Positions 1-8,562 of a DNA stretch of 64,000 nucleotides are shown piece by piece (positions within the stretch are counted from its first letter, which is position 1; the number at the start of each line of letters is the position of its first letter). The DNA comes from Chitinophaga rhizosphaerae. Its GTDB lineage: Bacteria > Bacteroidota > Bacteroidia > Chitinophagales > Chitinophagaceae. The notes below the pieces were generated by a model, which worked only from the letters and a program-made list of their open reading frames with translations, was not told where the DNA came from and ran no database searches. The stretch spans positions 124,001-188,000 of the forward strand of contig NZ_RXLO01000004.1 in NCBI RefSeq assembly GCF_003958645.1, read 5' to 3'. A program made the translations under genes and the position numbers.

Positions 1-1
1 G

Positions 2-610
2 TACGGCAACCCCGACCTGAAGGCGGAACATGCAGACAGCTATGAAGCCGGTATCCAGACTTACCTGCTGAAAAACAAACTGGACCTGCGCGTGGTTGGC
101 TTCAAACGGAATATCAAAGACCAGATCTCCTACATCAATTACAAATACATCAACTTCAACCAGCAAAAAGATAAAGGCGTGGAAGTGGAAGTAAGCGCCC
201 GGCCGGTCGAAAAACTGCTGATCAAGGCGTCTTACGCATATGTAGACGGCCAGGTGACGACGCAGAACGCCGCCGGGAAAGACACTACCTATTCCAATCT
301 GGTGCGCCGCCCCAACCATACCGGCCAGATCGACCTTGCCTACCAGGCCACAAAAGGGCTGTTCGTAGGCACAAGCGTTCGCCACACGGGCACCCGAGGC
401 GACCTGTATTATGCGCCCAATGCCTGGACGGCGGAGAGCATCCAGCTGGAAGCCTATACGATCTGGAATGCCTATGCGGAATATAATTTCGGGAAAGCCA
501 AAATTTTCCTGCACGCAAATAATATCACCAATAACAAAAAATATTGGGAAATTTACGGCTACTCCGTCCTCGGTTTCAACATGCAGAGCGGCGTATCTTT
601 TTCATTCTGA
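2..610 (+). CDS. TonB-dependent receptor, C-terminal part (5' truncated by window edge)
   Basis: The frame is open from base 2 and the gene begins outside the window. The visible 202 residues are the last strands of an outer-membrane beta-barrel: a YGNPDLKAE element near the start, alternating hydrophobic/aromatic strands, and a terminal aromatic residue (ending SGVSFSF) as required for BamA insertion. The family imports iron chelates, vitamin B12 or other large solutes with energy from TonB. The ligand cannot be read from this fragment. The next two genes (DUF6580 membrane protein and a cobalamin-binding-type protein) make a corrinoid receptor of the BtuB kind the best guess, by context only. 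Confidence 0.85.
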   Translation, partial: YGNPDLKAEHADSYEAGIQTYLLKNKLDLRVVGFKRNIKDQISYINYKYINFNQQKDKGVEVEVSARPVEKLLIKASYAYVDGQVTTQNAAGKDTTYSNLVRRPNHTGQIDLAYQATKGLFVGTSVRHTGTRGDLYYAPNAWTAESIQLEAYTIWNAYAEYNFGKAKIFLHANNITNNKKYWEIYGYSVLGFNMQSGVSFSF

Positions 611-625
611 TCTAAAAACTGACGC

Positions 626-1222
626 ATGTCCATCAAACAAATCCAGCCACGTTTCTTCGTATTACTGCTTTTCATCGTAGCGGGCGGCGTGCTTCGCGTG
701 CTTGCCGCAGGCCATCTCACCCCTTTCTCCAACTTTTCCCCGCTGGGCGCCATGGCGCTTTTCGGCGGTGCGATGTTCGCCGATAAATGGAAGAGCTACC
801 TGTTTCCGTTGCTGGCGCTTTTCCTCAGCGATGTGATCATGATGAAAACGGTGTATGCGGCGTATGCGGACGGCTTCCTGTTCGAAGGCTGGTACTGGAA
901 TTATATCGGCTTCGCCGCGATGGTGCTCACCGGCCAACTGGTGATCCGCAACGTGAAGGCGCTCCCCGTTATCGGCGCTTCCATCCTCGCTGCGGTGGTG
1001 TACTGGCTGATCGTGGACTTCGGCACCTGGATGCGCCCTACCAGCATCGACATCACCACCGGCCTGCCCTTCAGCCGCGATTTCGCCGGCCTCATGAAGT
1101 GCTACGCCCTGGGCATCCCCTTCATCAAAAACACCCTGATCTCCAATGTCGTGTACAGCGGCATCTTTTTCGGCCTGTTCAGCTGGCTGGAAAACAGGGT
1201 CCCGGCGCTTTCCGCCCGATAA
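626..1222 (+). CDS. DUF6580-type integral membrane protein
   Basis: 198 residues with about five to six hydrophobic segments (near 10-28, 40-58, 58-75, 93-110, 118-135, 165-190). The stretch FSNFSPLGAMALFGGA after the first helix matches what I recall as the conserved core of DUF6580, a small membrane family whose size and helix number resemble ECF-transporter substrate-binding (S) components. Function is unproven. It starts 15 bp after the TonB-dependent receptor, so the two are probably co-transcribed, and it would suit an inner-membrane partner of that receptor. A hairpin terminator follows. The family call is from memory of the motif and was not checked. Confidence 0.7.
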   Translation: MSIKQIQPRFFVLLLFIVAGGVLRVLAAGHLTPFSNFSPLGAMALFGGAMFADKWKSYLFPLLALFLSDVIMMKTVYAAYADGFLFEGWYWNYIGFAAMVLTGQLVIRNVKALPVIGASILAAVVYWLIVDFGTWMRPTSIDITTGLPFSRDFAGLMKCYALGIPFIKNTLISNVVYSGIFFGLFSWLENRVPALSAR

Positions 1223-1229
1223 TATCACG

Positions 1230-1258
1230 AAAAGGCCGGCCGCAAACCGGCCTTTTCC
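1230..1258 (+). terminator. Hairpin terminator after the DUF6580 gene
   Basis: A 10-bp stem (AAAAGGCCGG at 1230-1239 with CCGGCCTTTT at 1247-1256) lies 7 bp after the stop codon. The arms are symmetric, so it may act in both directions. It would partly separate transcription of the following cobalamin-binding-type gene. Confidence 0.7.
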
Positions 1259-1285
1259 CTTTCCACCCAACTACCCGATCCAGAT

Positions 1286-2221
1286 ATGACCGCCAGTTCC
1301 TTCCTCCCCGCCGCTACGCAAATGATCTACGACATGGGCCTCCAGCATCTGCTCGACGGCATCACGTTCGAATGCCCGCCCGCCGCCCTGGCCGAAAAAC
1401 AGAAAGTGGTCCGCTGCGTGCTCGAAGGCAAACATTACAGCAGCGAGGAAATCGACCGGATATTCTCCGCTTCCAAAGCGCAGGGCAAAAGCCTCTATTA
1501 CGTAGACGAACCGCTGCTAGCTTCCATTGCGCCCGACGTGATCTTTACGCAGGACGTGTGTGAAGTCTGCCAGATCGATACGCATTGCACCCAGCAGGCC
1601 GTCTACAAGCTGGACAAGCAGCCCGCGCTCGTGAGCCTCAGCCCCAACAACCTCGACGATGTTTTCCAGTGCGCCATTACCATCGGCCGCGCCCTCGGTG
1701 AGGAAGCCGCCGCTTTCGCATACGTGACTGCGCTCCAGCAAAGGCTCGATGCCGTGGTAGACCGTCTTCGCCAGCACCGCTCGCCCCTCCGCCGCGTGAT
1801 GATCATGGAATGGATGGCGCCCGTTTACAACTGCGGCCACTGGATCCCTTACCAGGTGGCCTACGCAGGCGGGGTCGACATGCTGTCTAACCCCGCGGGC
1901 GACTCCATCGTAACGCCCTGGGAAAAAATATTCCGCTACGATCCCGAAGTGCTGGTGATCGCTCCCTGCGGGTTCCTCACCGGCCGCTCGCTCGACGAGC
2001 TGGACCTCGTCACCAAAGTACCGGGCTGGGAAAACCTCCAGGCCGTGCGTAACAACGAAGTCCACCTTGCGGACTACGATCTTTTCACGCAACCCAGCGC
2101 CAGTACGCTCACGGACGGCGTGGAAGTGCTCGCGCACCTCTTCCATCCCCACATCTTCCCGCCGCCGCAACACTTGCAACATAAATTCCGCTCCATCGAT
2201 TCCCGGGCGGTGACCGCATAA
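1286..2221 (+). CDS. Cobalamin-binding-type periplasmic-binding-fold protein without signal peptide
   Basis: 311 residues with the class III periplasmic-binding fold of the BtuF/FepB superfamily (COG0614). The protein opens directly at the first beta strand (SSFLPAATQMIYDMGL) and has no signal peptide or lipobox, so it should be cytoplasmic. It has the subfamily hallmarks FECP, VDEPLLASIAPDVIFTQD and the cysteine-rich VCEVCQIDTHC segment, plus YNCGHWIP and APCGF. Known members of this branch are annotated as cobalamin-binding proteins; their role is not settled and could be intracellular corrinoid handling rather than ABC import. It is placed after a TonB-dependent receptor and DUF6580 protein. 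No BtuC/BtuD transporter genes are nearby. Confidence 0.75.
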   Translation: MTASSFLPAATQMIYDMGLQHLLDGITFECPPAALAEKQKVVRCVLEGKHYSSEEIDRIFSASKAQGKSLYYVDEPLLASIAPDVIFTQDVCEVCQIDTHCTQQAVYKLDKQPALVSLSPNNLDDVFQCAITIGRALGEEAAAFAYVTALQQRLDAVVDRLRQHRSPLRRVMIMEWMAPVYNCGHWIPYQVAYAGGVDMLSNPAGDSIVTPWEKIFRYDPEVLVIAPCGFLTGRSLDELDLVTKVPGWENLQAVRNNEVHLADYDLFTQPSASTLTDGVEVLAHLFHPHIFPPPQHLQHKFRSIDSRAVTA

Positions 2222-2223
2222 AA

Positions 2224-2254
2224 AAAGGGGCTTCCAGACGGAAGCCCCTTTGCG
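2224..2254. terminator. Bidirectional terminator between convergent genes
   Basis: A 12-bp perfect stem, AAAGGGGCTTCC (2224-2235) with GGAAGCCCCTTT (2240-2251), loop AGAC, flanked by A-rich and T-rich tracts. It sits between the stop of the cobalamin-binding-type gene and the stop of the minus-strand SusD gene and suits termination from both sides. Confidence 0.85.
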
Positions 2255-2267
2255 TTTCAATCACTGT

Positions 2268-3776
2268 TTACTTGATCAACCACATTTCGCCGTTGATATC
2301 GTCTGTACCGCCGAACTGCCGTTGCAGCGCGGCTTTCACCTGTTCGTTATTGGTTTGGTATTCCGCCTGCGGATAGAGCCAGCGCTTGGGGATGCGCCCG
2401 CCATTGGCATTGCTAGGCCCGATATCGAACGCCGGAATACCGGTACGGCGGTACTGATAATACGCCTGGCGGCCGGAGTTCATGAAGAAGGCGAGGTATT
2501 TCTGGATGAGGATCTGCTTCAACCCTTCGTTGTTATTGCCTTTGAACTGCGCCTTGGCCGTGGCTGCGTACCAGGTGTTTAACGTGTTGGCGTCCAGCCC
2601 GTAGAACGCGAAGGAAGCTTCGATACCTTTTTTGTACCAACTGCCCGCATCGCCCGGCACCCATCCGCGAACGATCGCTTCTGCGATGGTGAAGCAGGTT
2701 TCAGGGTAACCCAGCTGGATGCAAGGCTCGCCGCTGCCGGATTGCCAGTAGCGCACTGTATTGCCGTAAGACAGTACCTTGGCGGAGTTTTGCGCGGCCA
2801 GATCGCTGATCCGGTCGCCCGTGCGGCCGCCCTTGTAGGAGGAGAAACGGGTCTCGAACCCGGGGATGTTGTTATCCTTGGCCGTGTCTACCGGTTCCGC
2901 CACTACGAACGTACGGGGATCGCGGTAGGCGGTAAGGGTATCAAGGTAAGTAGCGCCCATGTTGTTGCGGCCACGGTCGAAGCCGCTGTTGTAGGGGCCC
3001 GTGGGATAGCGGTTCTCCTGGATGCTGCCGTTGTACACGACCTCGTAGTTATCGCCGTTGCCAGTCATGATGGGGTTTTTCGCCAGGTCAGACAGGATGG
3101 CGGCGAAGGTGGCTTTCACCTTCAGGTCGGCATCGTCGGCATGTTTGCTGAGCGTGATCAGTACACGGAGGCGGGCGCTATTGATGAGTTTCTGCCAGCG
3201 TTCCGGCTTTCCGCCCATCATGAAATCGCCCTTGAAATTGCCGCGCCTGGCGCTGGTGATATAGGCATGCATTTCCGAGTTGGCCGTTTCCAGCAGCGCG
3301 AGGCATTGGCGGAACACGGCTTTTTGCGCGTCGTACTTCGGTGTGAAATTGTCTTCGCCGGATTTCATGGCCTCGCTCATGGGCACGTCGCCGAACTTCA
3401 TCGTCATATCGTAATAGCACCAGGCTTTCAGGAGCTTCGCGATGATGAGGTAAGGCTTGTTCTCGTCTCCGCCCAGCCGGTTGGCTTCTTCTTCCATTTT
3501 CTGAATGTTGCGCAGCACGCCGAACCGCGTGGAAGCCGCGCCCCAGTTATAATTCTGGCGGGCGTAATAATCGAAGTTGGATACCCAGAACTGGTTTTCG
3601 CGCTGCGACTGGTCCCAGGGGCTTTCGCGCAGATCGATGAGGATGCCGGTCAGGATGAGGTCTGGCGGCGACTGGGAGGGTTTGTTCGGATTGTCCTGCA
3701 GATCATCGAATTTCTTGCAGGCGCCGAGGCCGGCGATGAGCGCAGCGGATATGAGGATTTTGGAAATCGTTTTCAT
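2268..3776 (-). CDS. SusD/RagB-family outer-membrane lipoprotein (pair 1)
   Basis: 502 residues. It starts with a lipoprotein signal (MKTISKILISAALIAGLGAC, cysteine 20 as lipidation site) followed by KKFDDLQDNPNKP, the usual start of SusD-like_2/RagB proteins, then an all-helical TPR-like body rich in W and Y. SusD proteins sit as surface lids on SusC transporters and bind the substrate, usually an oligosaccharide but in some systems peptides. The gene is 19 bp downstream of a SusC partner on the same strand and ends at a strong terminator. No glycoside hydrolase, sulfatase or protease gene is adjacent, so the substrate is not indicated. Divergently beyond the SusC gene lies the AEP catabolic locus. 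Confidence 0.93.
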   Translation of the reverse strand: MKTISKILISAALIAGLGACKKFDDLQDNPNKPSQSPPDLILTGILIDLRESPWDQSQRENQFWVSNFDYYARQNYNWGAASTRFGVLRNIQKMEEEANRLGGDENKPYLIIAKLLKAWCYYDMTMKFGDVPMSEAMKSGEDNFTPKYDAQKAVFRQCLALLETANSEMHAYITSARRGNFKGDFMMGGKPERWQKLINSARLRVLITLSKHADDADLKVKATFAAILSDLAKNPIMTGNGDNYEVVYNGSIQENRYPTGPYNSGFDRGRNNMGATYLDTLTAYRDPRTFVVAEPVDTAKDNNIPGFETRFSSYKGGRTGDRISDLAAQNSAKVLSYGNTVRYWQSGSGEPCIQLGYPETCFTIAEAIVRGWVPGDAGSWYKKGIEASFAFYGLDANTLNTWYAATAKAQFKGNNNEGLKQILIQKYLAFFMNSGRQAYYQYRRTGIPAFDIGPSNANGGRIPKRWLYPQAEYQTNNEQVKAALQRQFGGTDDINGEMWLIK

Positions 3777-3795
3777 GCTGAAGGTTTTGATCGGA

Positions 3796-6700
3796 TCAGA
3801 AAGTAAAGTTGAGGTTCACGCCGTAGCTTTTCACTGAAGGCGTTTGCAGGCCGTTGGCACCGTCCACGAACTGGTCCAGGTCGATATTCTTGTGTTTGGT
3901 GATGTACAGCAGGTTGCGGCCTACCAGGGAAACGTTCGCGGATTTGAAGAACGTGTGCTGGAGGGTTTTGGCGGGAAGGTTGTAAGTGAGCGTCACGTCG
4001 CGGAGTTTCAGGAAGCTTTGGTCGATCACGTTCGAAACTTCAGCGCCCATGAGCCGGTAAGCCCAGTCCTGGTACGTGGTTTTATAAGTGTTCGGTGCAA
4101 ATTTCCGCGTGTCTGAAATCACGTTCCCGTCGCCATCGCGCTTCAGTTCGCCGCTGGTAACGATGACGCCGTCGCCCGTCCAATGGGGAATGGTATTGTC
4201 GTTGCCGTCGCGCAGCGCATCCTTGATGCGCTCCGGGGGCGCGGCGTCCGGGTGGCGGCCGCCCTGCCAGAGTTTCTGGTTCACATAGTTCAGCGTCTTT
4301 CCACCGAACCTTCCGTCCACCATGAACGTAAACCGCCAGTTGCCGTAAGTGAAAGTGTTCGTCAAGCCGCCGAACCAATCAGGCGTGAAATATCCGATCT
4401 TCTTCGGGATGTTGTCGGAAATCGGCAATCCGTCTGTTCCATACACGATCTTCCCGTCGGGCGAGCGTTGGAAATCGGTCACGTAATACGCATCTGAACG
4501 CTCACCCACCTTGATGTATTTCAGCTTGGTCTGGTTGCCGTAGATTTCTTTCAGATAAGGTTTGTAGGTCGACCAGTTGGCCATCACGTCCCAACGGAAA
4601 CCGCCTGCGATCACCGGCGTAGCGGTCAGCGTCGCCTCGAGGCCTTTGCGGAGGTACTTCAGACCGTTCAGCTTCTTCGTCACGTAACCCGACGCTTCGG
4701 AAACCGGGTTATCGAATACCTGCGGCCCGTCGAGGCTGCGGAACCAGGCCACGTCGAGGCCCACGCGGTTTTTGAGGAAACGCATGTCGATGCCCGCTTC
4801 CAGCGAAGAACTGAACGCCGGCTCGATCTGGCTGTTGAAAATCTTGTCGGTATAATACGCAGAGGGCATACCGGCCCAACGGGTACCGAGCGAGTAGCTG
4901 GCTACGTTGCTGTAAATGTCCAGATCGCCACCCACACGCGCATACGAGCCGCGGAGCTTCAGGAAGCTGATCGCAGACGGGAGTTTCACCATGTCCGAAA
5001 TCACCGCCCCGAGCGATATTGAAGGATAGAAGTAGGTGTTGTTGCTGATCGGCAGGGTAGACGAGCGGTCTACACGGCCGGTAAGGCCAAGGAACAGATA
5101 ATTATTGAACGCCAGGTCGGCAGAAGCGTACGCGCTCGCCACCTGCTTGGTAGCGGTGTAGTTAGTGGGGCGCTTCGGCTCGCTGGTGTTTTCGAAATTA
5201 TACCACATAGGCACGAGCAGGTCTGCCGTTTCCGCGTAAATGTTGCGGGTATTGAGGGTGCGGAGGTTGGCACCGGCGTGGGTAGACAGGTCGAATTTAC
5301 GGCCCAGCTTTTTGTCCCAGGTCAGGAGGAAGTCCGTATTGTTCTCGAAATTATACGTCCACCATTCGCGGTATTTGCCTTTGAGGTTGGCTTCGTAAGC
5401 GCCGGCGGAATAGGGCAGCTTATTGTTTTCGTACAGGTTGCTGGTGTTGATGTGGGTACGTACCATCACGTTGAGGTCCTTCGCCAGCTTGTAGTTCAGC
5501 GAAACGAACCCATACACGTCGTCTTTGTAATATCCGCGCAGCCATTCGTTCGCCACAAACCAGGGGTTGTTGTAGCGGAAATATTCGAAGTTGTATTGCT
5601 GGATGCCTTCTTTCCCTTTCTGCCAGTAATTCTTCAGGTCGCGCACATCGAAGTCCGCGCCGCCCCAAAGCGTCAGGTAATAGATAAAGCTGTTGGGGCC
5701 ATAGGCTACGTTGGGAAAGTTGGGCGTGTATTGCTTGTTGTAGTTGACATTCACGTCGATGCGCAGCTTGTCGGTCAGGTTGATGCCGCCCGCCGCGTTC
5801 ACGTTGGAAATATTGACATAGGTGTTGGGCACCTGGCCGCGCTGATATGTGTGGGAAGCCGAAATACGGAGGTCCGTTTTTTCGTTGCGGGACGACAAAG
5901 CTACGTTGGCCGTGGAAAGGAGCCCATTGCGGAGGAAGTTCTTCAGGTTATCCGGTCCGCGCTGGAGCCAGGGCGTGGGAACGGGCTTGCCGGTGGCGGG
6001 ATCGATGGGGCTGTCGAACTGGGGAAGCTCCATCCATCCGCTGGCGGTATTCGGATCTTTCTGGTTGAACTTCGGGCCCCACTGGTTATAATCCACGTCG
6101 TTGATGCCGCCGCCTTTGCCGTCGCCGAACGCGTATTTACCGTAATCGCCGGGACCGTAATCGTTCTGGGTTTTGGGAATGGCGTTGTAGCCCGCCTGCA
6201 GTTGGTGACTGGTGTTGAATTCCACACGGGTACCGGTGGCGCCGCGCTTGGTGGTGATCTGGATGGCGCCGAATTGTCCGCGGGAGCCGTAGAGGGCGGA
6301 TGCGGTGGGGCCTTTGAGCACGGAATACGACTCGATGTCGTCCGGACTGAGGTTCCAGGAATCGGAGCTGATGGGCACGCCATCTACCACGATGAGGGGT
6401 TTCACGCCGCGGAGTCGGATGTCCGGGTTACCGAAGAGATTGGGGCTGGAGGCGATGAGCAGGCCAGACACTTTGCCCGACAGGGAATTGATGGCATTGG
6501 GCTCGCGGGCTTTCACGAGGTCGGCCCCTTTTACTTCCTGCACGGAAAAACCCACGGCTTTCTTTTCTTTCTTGATGCCCAGGGCGGTTACCACTACTTC
6601 ATCCAGCGATTTTTTGTCGGTAACGAGGATGACGTTGATGGACGATTGCCCGTTGACAGGTACTTCCTGGCGGATAAAACCGAGGGAAGTGAATTGGAGC

Positions 6701-6921
6701 ACTGCGTCGGAAGCGCAGCTGATGGAGAATTTGCCGTCGGCGTCGGTGACGGTGCCGGTGTTTCCACCTTTAACTTTAACGGTGACGCCGGGAACGGGCT
6801 GGCTGTCTTCGGACGCAACCTTGCCCGAAACCAGTGTTTGCGCCCATGCGGGGATGCATGGCAGCGCGAGGATGAGCGCCAGGAGCGCAACCCTGAGAAG
6901 TGGTTGTAAAATGTAATGCAT
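3796..6921 (-). CDS. SusC/RagA-family TonB-linked outer-membrane transporter (pair 1)
   Basis: 1041 residues: signal peptide to about residue 28 (ending AWAQ), carboxypeptidase-D regulatory-like domain at about 30-110, a TonB-box-like LDEVVVTALG, plug domain at about 125-230 with GLLIASSPNLFGNPDIRLRG and IVVDGVPI, then a 22-strand barrel ending in NLNFTF. There is no N-terminal STN/secretin domain, so it is not of the type that signals to a FecR anti-sigma factor. The family imports oligomers across the outer membrane with its SusD lid. The gene heads a two-gene operon with the downstream SusD gene and is transcribed away from the AEP carrier gene. Confidence 0.95.
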   Translation of the reverse strand: MHYILQPLLRVALLALILALPCIPAWAQTLVSGKVASEDSQPVPGVTVKVKGGNTGTVTDADGKFSISCASDAVLQFTSLGFIRQEVPVNGQSSINVILVTDKKSLDEVVVTALGIKKEKKAVGFSVQEVKGADLVKAREPNAINSLSGKVSGLLIASSPNLFGNPDIRLRGVKPLIVVDGVPISSDSWNLSPDDIESYSVLKGPTASALYGSRGQFGAIQITTKRGATGTRVEFNTSHQLQAGYNAIPKTQNDYGPGDYGKYAFGDGKGGGINDVDYNQWGPKFNQKDPNTASGWMELPQFDSPIDPATGKPVPTPWLQRGPDNLKNFLRNGLLSTANVALSSRNEKTDLRISASHTYQRGQVPNTYVNISNVNAAGGINLTDKLRIDVNVNYNKQYTPNFPNVAYGPNSFIYYLTLWGGADFDVRDLKNYWQKGKEGIQQYNFEYFRYNNPWFVANEWLRGYYKDDVYGFVSLNYKLAKDLNVMVRTHINTSNLYENNKLPYSAGAYEANLKGKYREWWTYNFENNTDFLLTWDKKLGRKFDLSTHAGANLRTLNTRNIYAETADLLVPMWYNFENTSEPKRPTNYTATKQVASAYASADLAFNNYLFLGLTGRVDRSSTLPISNNTYFYPSISLGAVISDMVKLPSAISFLKLRGSYARVGGDLDIYSNVASYSLGTRWAGMPSAYYTDKIFNSQIEPAFSSSLEAGIDMRFLKNRVGLDVAWFRSLDGPQVFDNPVSEASGYVTKKLNGLKYLRKGLEATLTATPVIAGGFRWDVMANWSTYKPYLKEIYGNQTKLKYIKVGERSDAYYVTDFQRSPDGKIVYGTDGLPISDNIPKKIGYFTPDWFGGLTNTFTYGNWRFTFMVDGRFGGKTLNYVNQKLWQGGRHPDAAPPERIKDALRDGNDNTIPHWTGDGVIVTSGELKRDGDGNVISDTRKFAPNTYKTTYQDWAYRLMGAEVSNVIDQSFLKLRDVTLTYNLPAKTLQHTFFKSANVSLVGRNLLYITKHKNIDLDQFVDGANGLQTPSVKSYGVNLNFTF

Positions 6922-7230
6922 AGTAAAGGAAAGGATTAAACGGTTTTCGAATACAAAAATGGGGACTACATATAAACCAAATGTTAAGTATCACTAAATT
7001 TAATAGTATAGAAATATTAAAATAATAATTCCTTAACACACTAAACTCCTTGGAAAAACCCAAACGCGCGACCTTCGCTCAATTGCAATATAACAGCCTG
7101 CTACAGTAGATTATGATCTAGTTTTAAAAATTCTACGTGGAAACTTTTCTCGAATTTAAAGAATTTTCATAATTTACAAATATTAAACTTTAAGAGGGTG
7201 ACAGGTTGGATATACTAAACACACGTTACT
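6922..7230. other. AT-rich divergent intergenic region (susC pair 1 / AEP carrier)
   Basis: 309 bp of low-GC DNA between two divergent start codons; it must hold both promoters. Toward susC, the reverse strand carries CATTTTTG (near 6955), close to the phylum -7 consensus TAnnTTTG, with a TTTG about 16 bp upstream. Toward the carrier gene I found no clear TAnnTTTG box. No convincing ORF or hairpin was seen. Confidence 0.5.
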
Positions 7231-8562
7231 ATGATCCACAAAAGGCTTCAACAACCGTCGGGCGTATTTTTCATCGCCTGGTGCCTCCTTGCCTCTTTCG
7301 GCACGTATTTCTGCATGTACGCATTCCGCAAGCCCTTTAACACAGGGCTTTACGAAGGACTGACCCTATTCGGGCTGGGATATAAAACGGTGCTGATCAT
7401 TGCGCAGGTATTGGGGTATATGGTCTCCAAGTTCGCTGGCATCAAGATAATTTCAGAATTGCGTCCGGAACAGCGCATCCGGCTGGTAGCGTGTTTGATC
7501 GGGTTTGCATTGCTCGCGTTGCTGGGGTTCGCGCTCGTTCCCCATCCCTATAATTTCTTCTTCCTTTTCCTGAACGGCCTCCCGCTGGGAATGGTCTGGG
7601 GCGTGATTTTCAGTTTCCTGGAAGGCCGTCGCTTCACGGAGATCCTGGGCATGGGGCTCAGCATTTCCATCATCGCCGCCTCCGGCATCCTCAAAACCAT
7701 TTACCTGGAAATACAGTCACTGCTCCCCTGGATCACCGAATTCTGGATGCCTTTCGTCATCGGCCTCCTGTTTATCCCGCTCACCTGCCTCTTTATCTGG
7801 ATGCTCTCCGTCATCCCCGCCCCCAGCGAAACCGACAAACTCCTCCGCGCGGAACGCGCGCCCATGACCCCGGCCGATAAATCGGACATCGTGCGCAACT
7901 TCTGGCCCGGGCTGCTCTGCATCCTCCTCATATATTGCCTGCTTACCACCCTCCGCGATTTCCGCGACAATTTCAGCGTGGAAATATGGAACGAGATCGG
8001 CGGCAACCACTGGAGCCGGAGCATCCTGGCGCAAACGGAGCTCATTAGCACCGTGATCGTAGTGGCCTGCGTATCCTGCCTGTCGCTCATCCGCAACAAT
8101 ATCCGTGGATTGTGGGCCACCAAAGGCCTGATCGCGATCGGCATCATCATGACGGGAGCCAGTACACTGCTGTACCACCGTCACGCCATCGGCCCCTACG
8201 GCTGGATGCTGACGCTCGGCACAGGGTTATTCCTGGCGTATATTCCCATCCAGGTGGCGCTGTTCGAAAGACTGATCGCGCTGTTCAAACTGAAAGCCAA
8301 CGCCGGATTTTTCGTGTACGGCTGCGACGCCATCGGGTACCTCGGCAGTGTAGGGCTTTTGCTCTACCGCGAGTTTTTTATGAAAGACCTCCGCTGGAGC
8401 CGCGTGCTCATGCAGTTCAGCTACCTGCTCTGCTTCGCCTGTCTTGCCCTGTTAATTACCGCTTTCGTATATTTCAACCGCAAACACGGCATCCGGAACC
8501 TCTTCCGCAAAACGGAAGCGCCCGTTACGCCGAACCTGCACAACTTTACAATACATTTATGA
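7231..8562 (+). CDS. DUF5690-type MFS-like transporter, probable aminoethylphosphonate carrier
   Basis: 443 residues with about 12 hydrophobic segments and a major-facilitator layout: an N-terminal six-helix half with SFGTYFCMYAFRKPF in helix 1, a loop near 190-220, then a second half with LTTLRDFRDNFSVEIWNE. The sequence matches what I recall as DUF5690, an uncharacterised Bacteroidota branch of the MFS. Its stop codon overlaps the start of phnW by four bases (ATGA), so the two are translationally coupled. In a locus that degrades AEP and has no ABC phosphonate importer, the simplest inference is that it imports AEP or a related phosphonate across the inner membrane. The substrate is inferred from context only. 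Confidence 0.8.
   Translation: MIHKRLQQPSGVFFIAWCLLASFGTYFCMYAFRKPFNTGLYEGLTLFGLGYKTVLIIAQVLGYMVSKFAGIKIISELRPEQRIRLVACLIGFALLALLGFALVPHPYNFFFLFLNGLPLGMVWGVIFSFLEGRRFTEILGMGLSISIIAASGILKTIYLEIQSLLPWITEFWMPFVIGLLFIPLTCLFIWMLSVIPAPSETDKLLRAERAPMTPADKSDIVRNFWPGLLCILLIYCLLTTLRDFRDNFSVEIWNEIGGNHWSRSILAQTELISTVIVVACVSCLSLIRNNIRGLWATKGLIAIGIIMTGASTLLYHRHAIGPYGWMLTLGTGLFLAYIPIQVALFERLIALFKLKANAGFFVYGCDAIGYLGSVGLLLYREFFMKDLRWSRVLMQFSYLLCFACLALLITAFVYFNRKHGIRNLFRKTEAPVTPNLHNFTIHL

Noticed and set aside
5278-6909. 543-codon plus-strand frame opposite susC pair 1
   Set aside because: Antisense shadow of a GC-rich coding gene; no family motifs, while the minus strand is a clear SusC protein.
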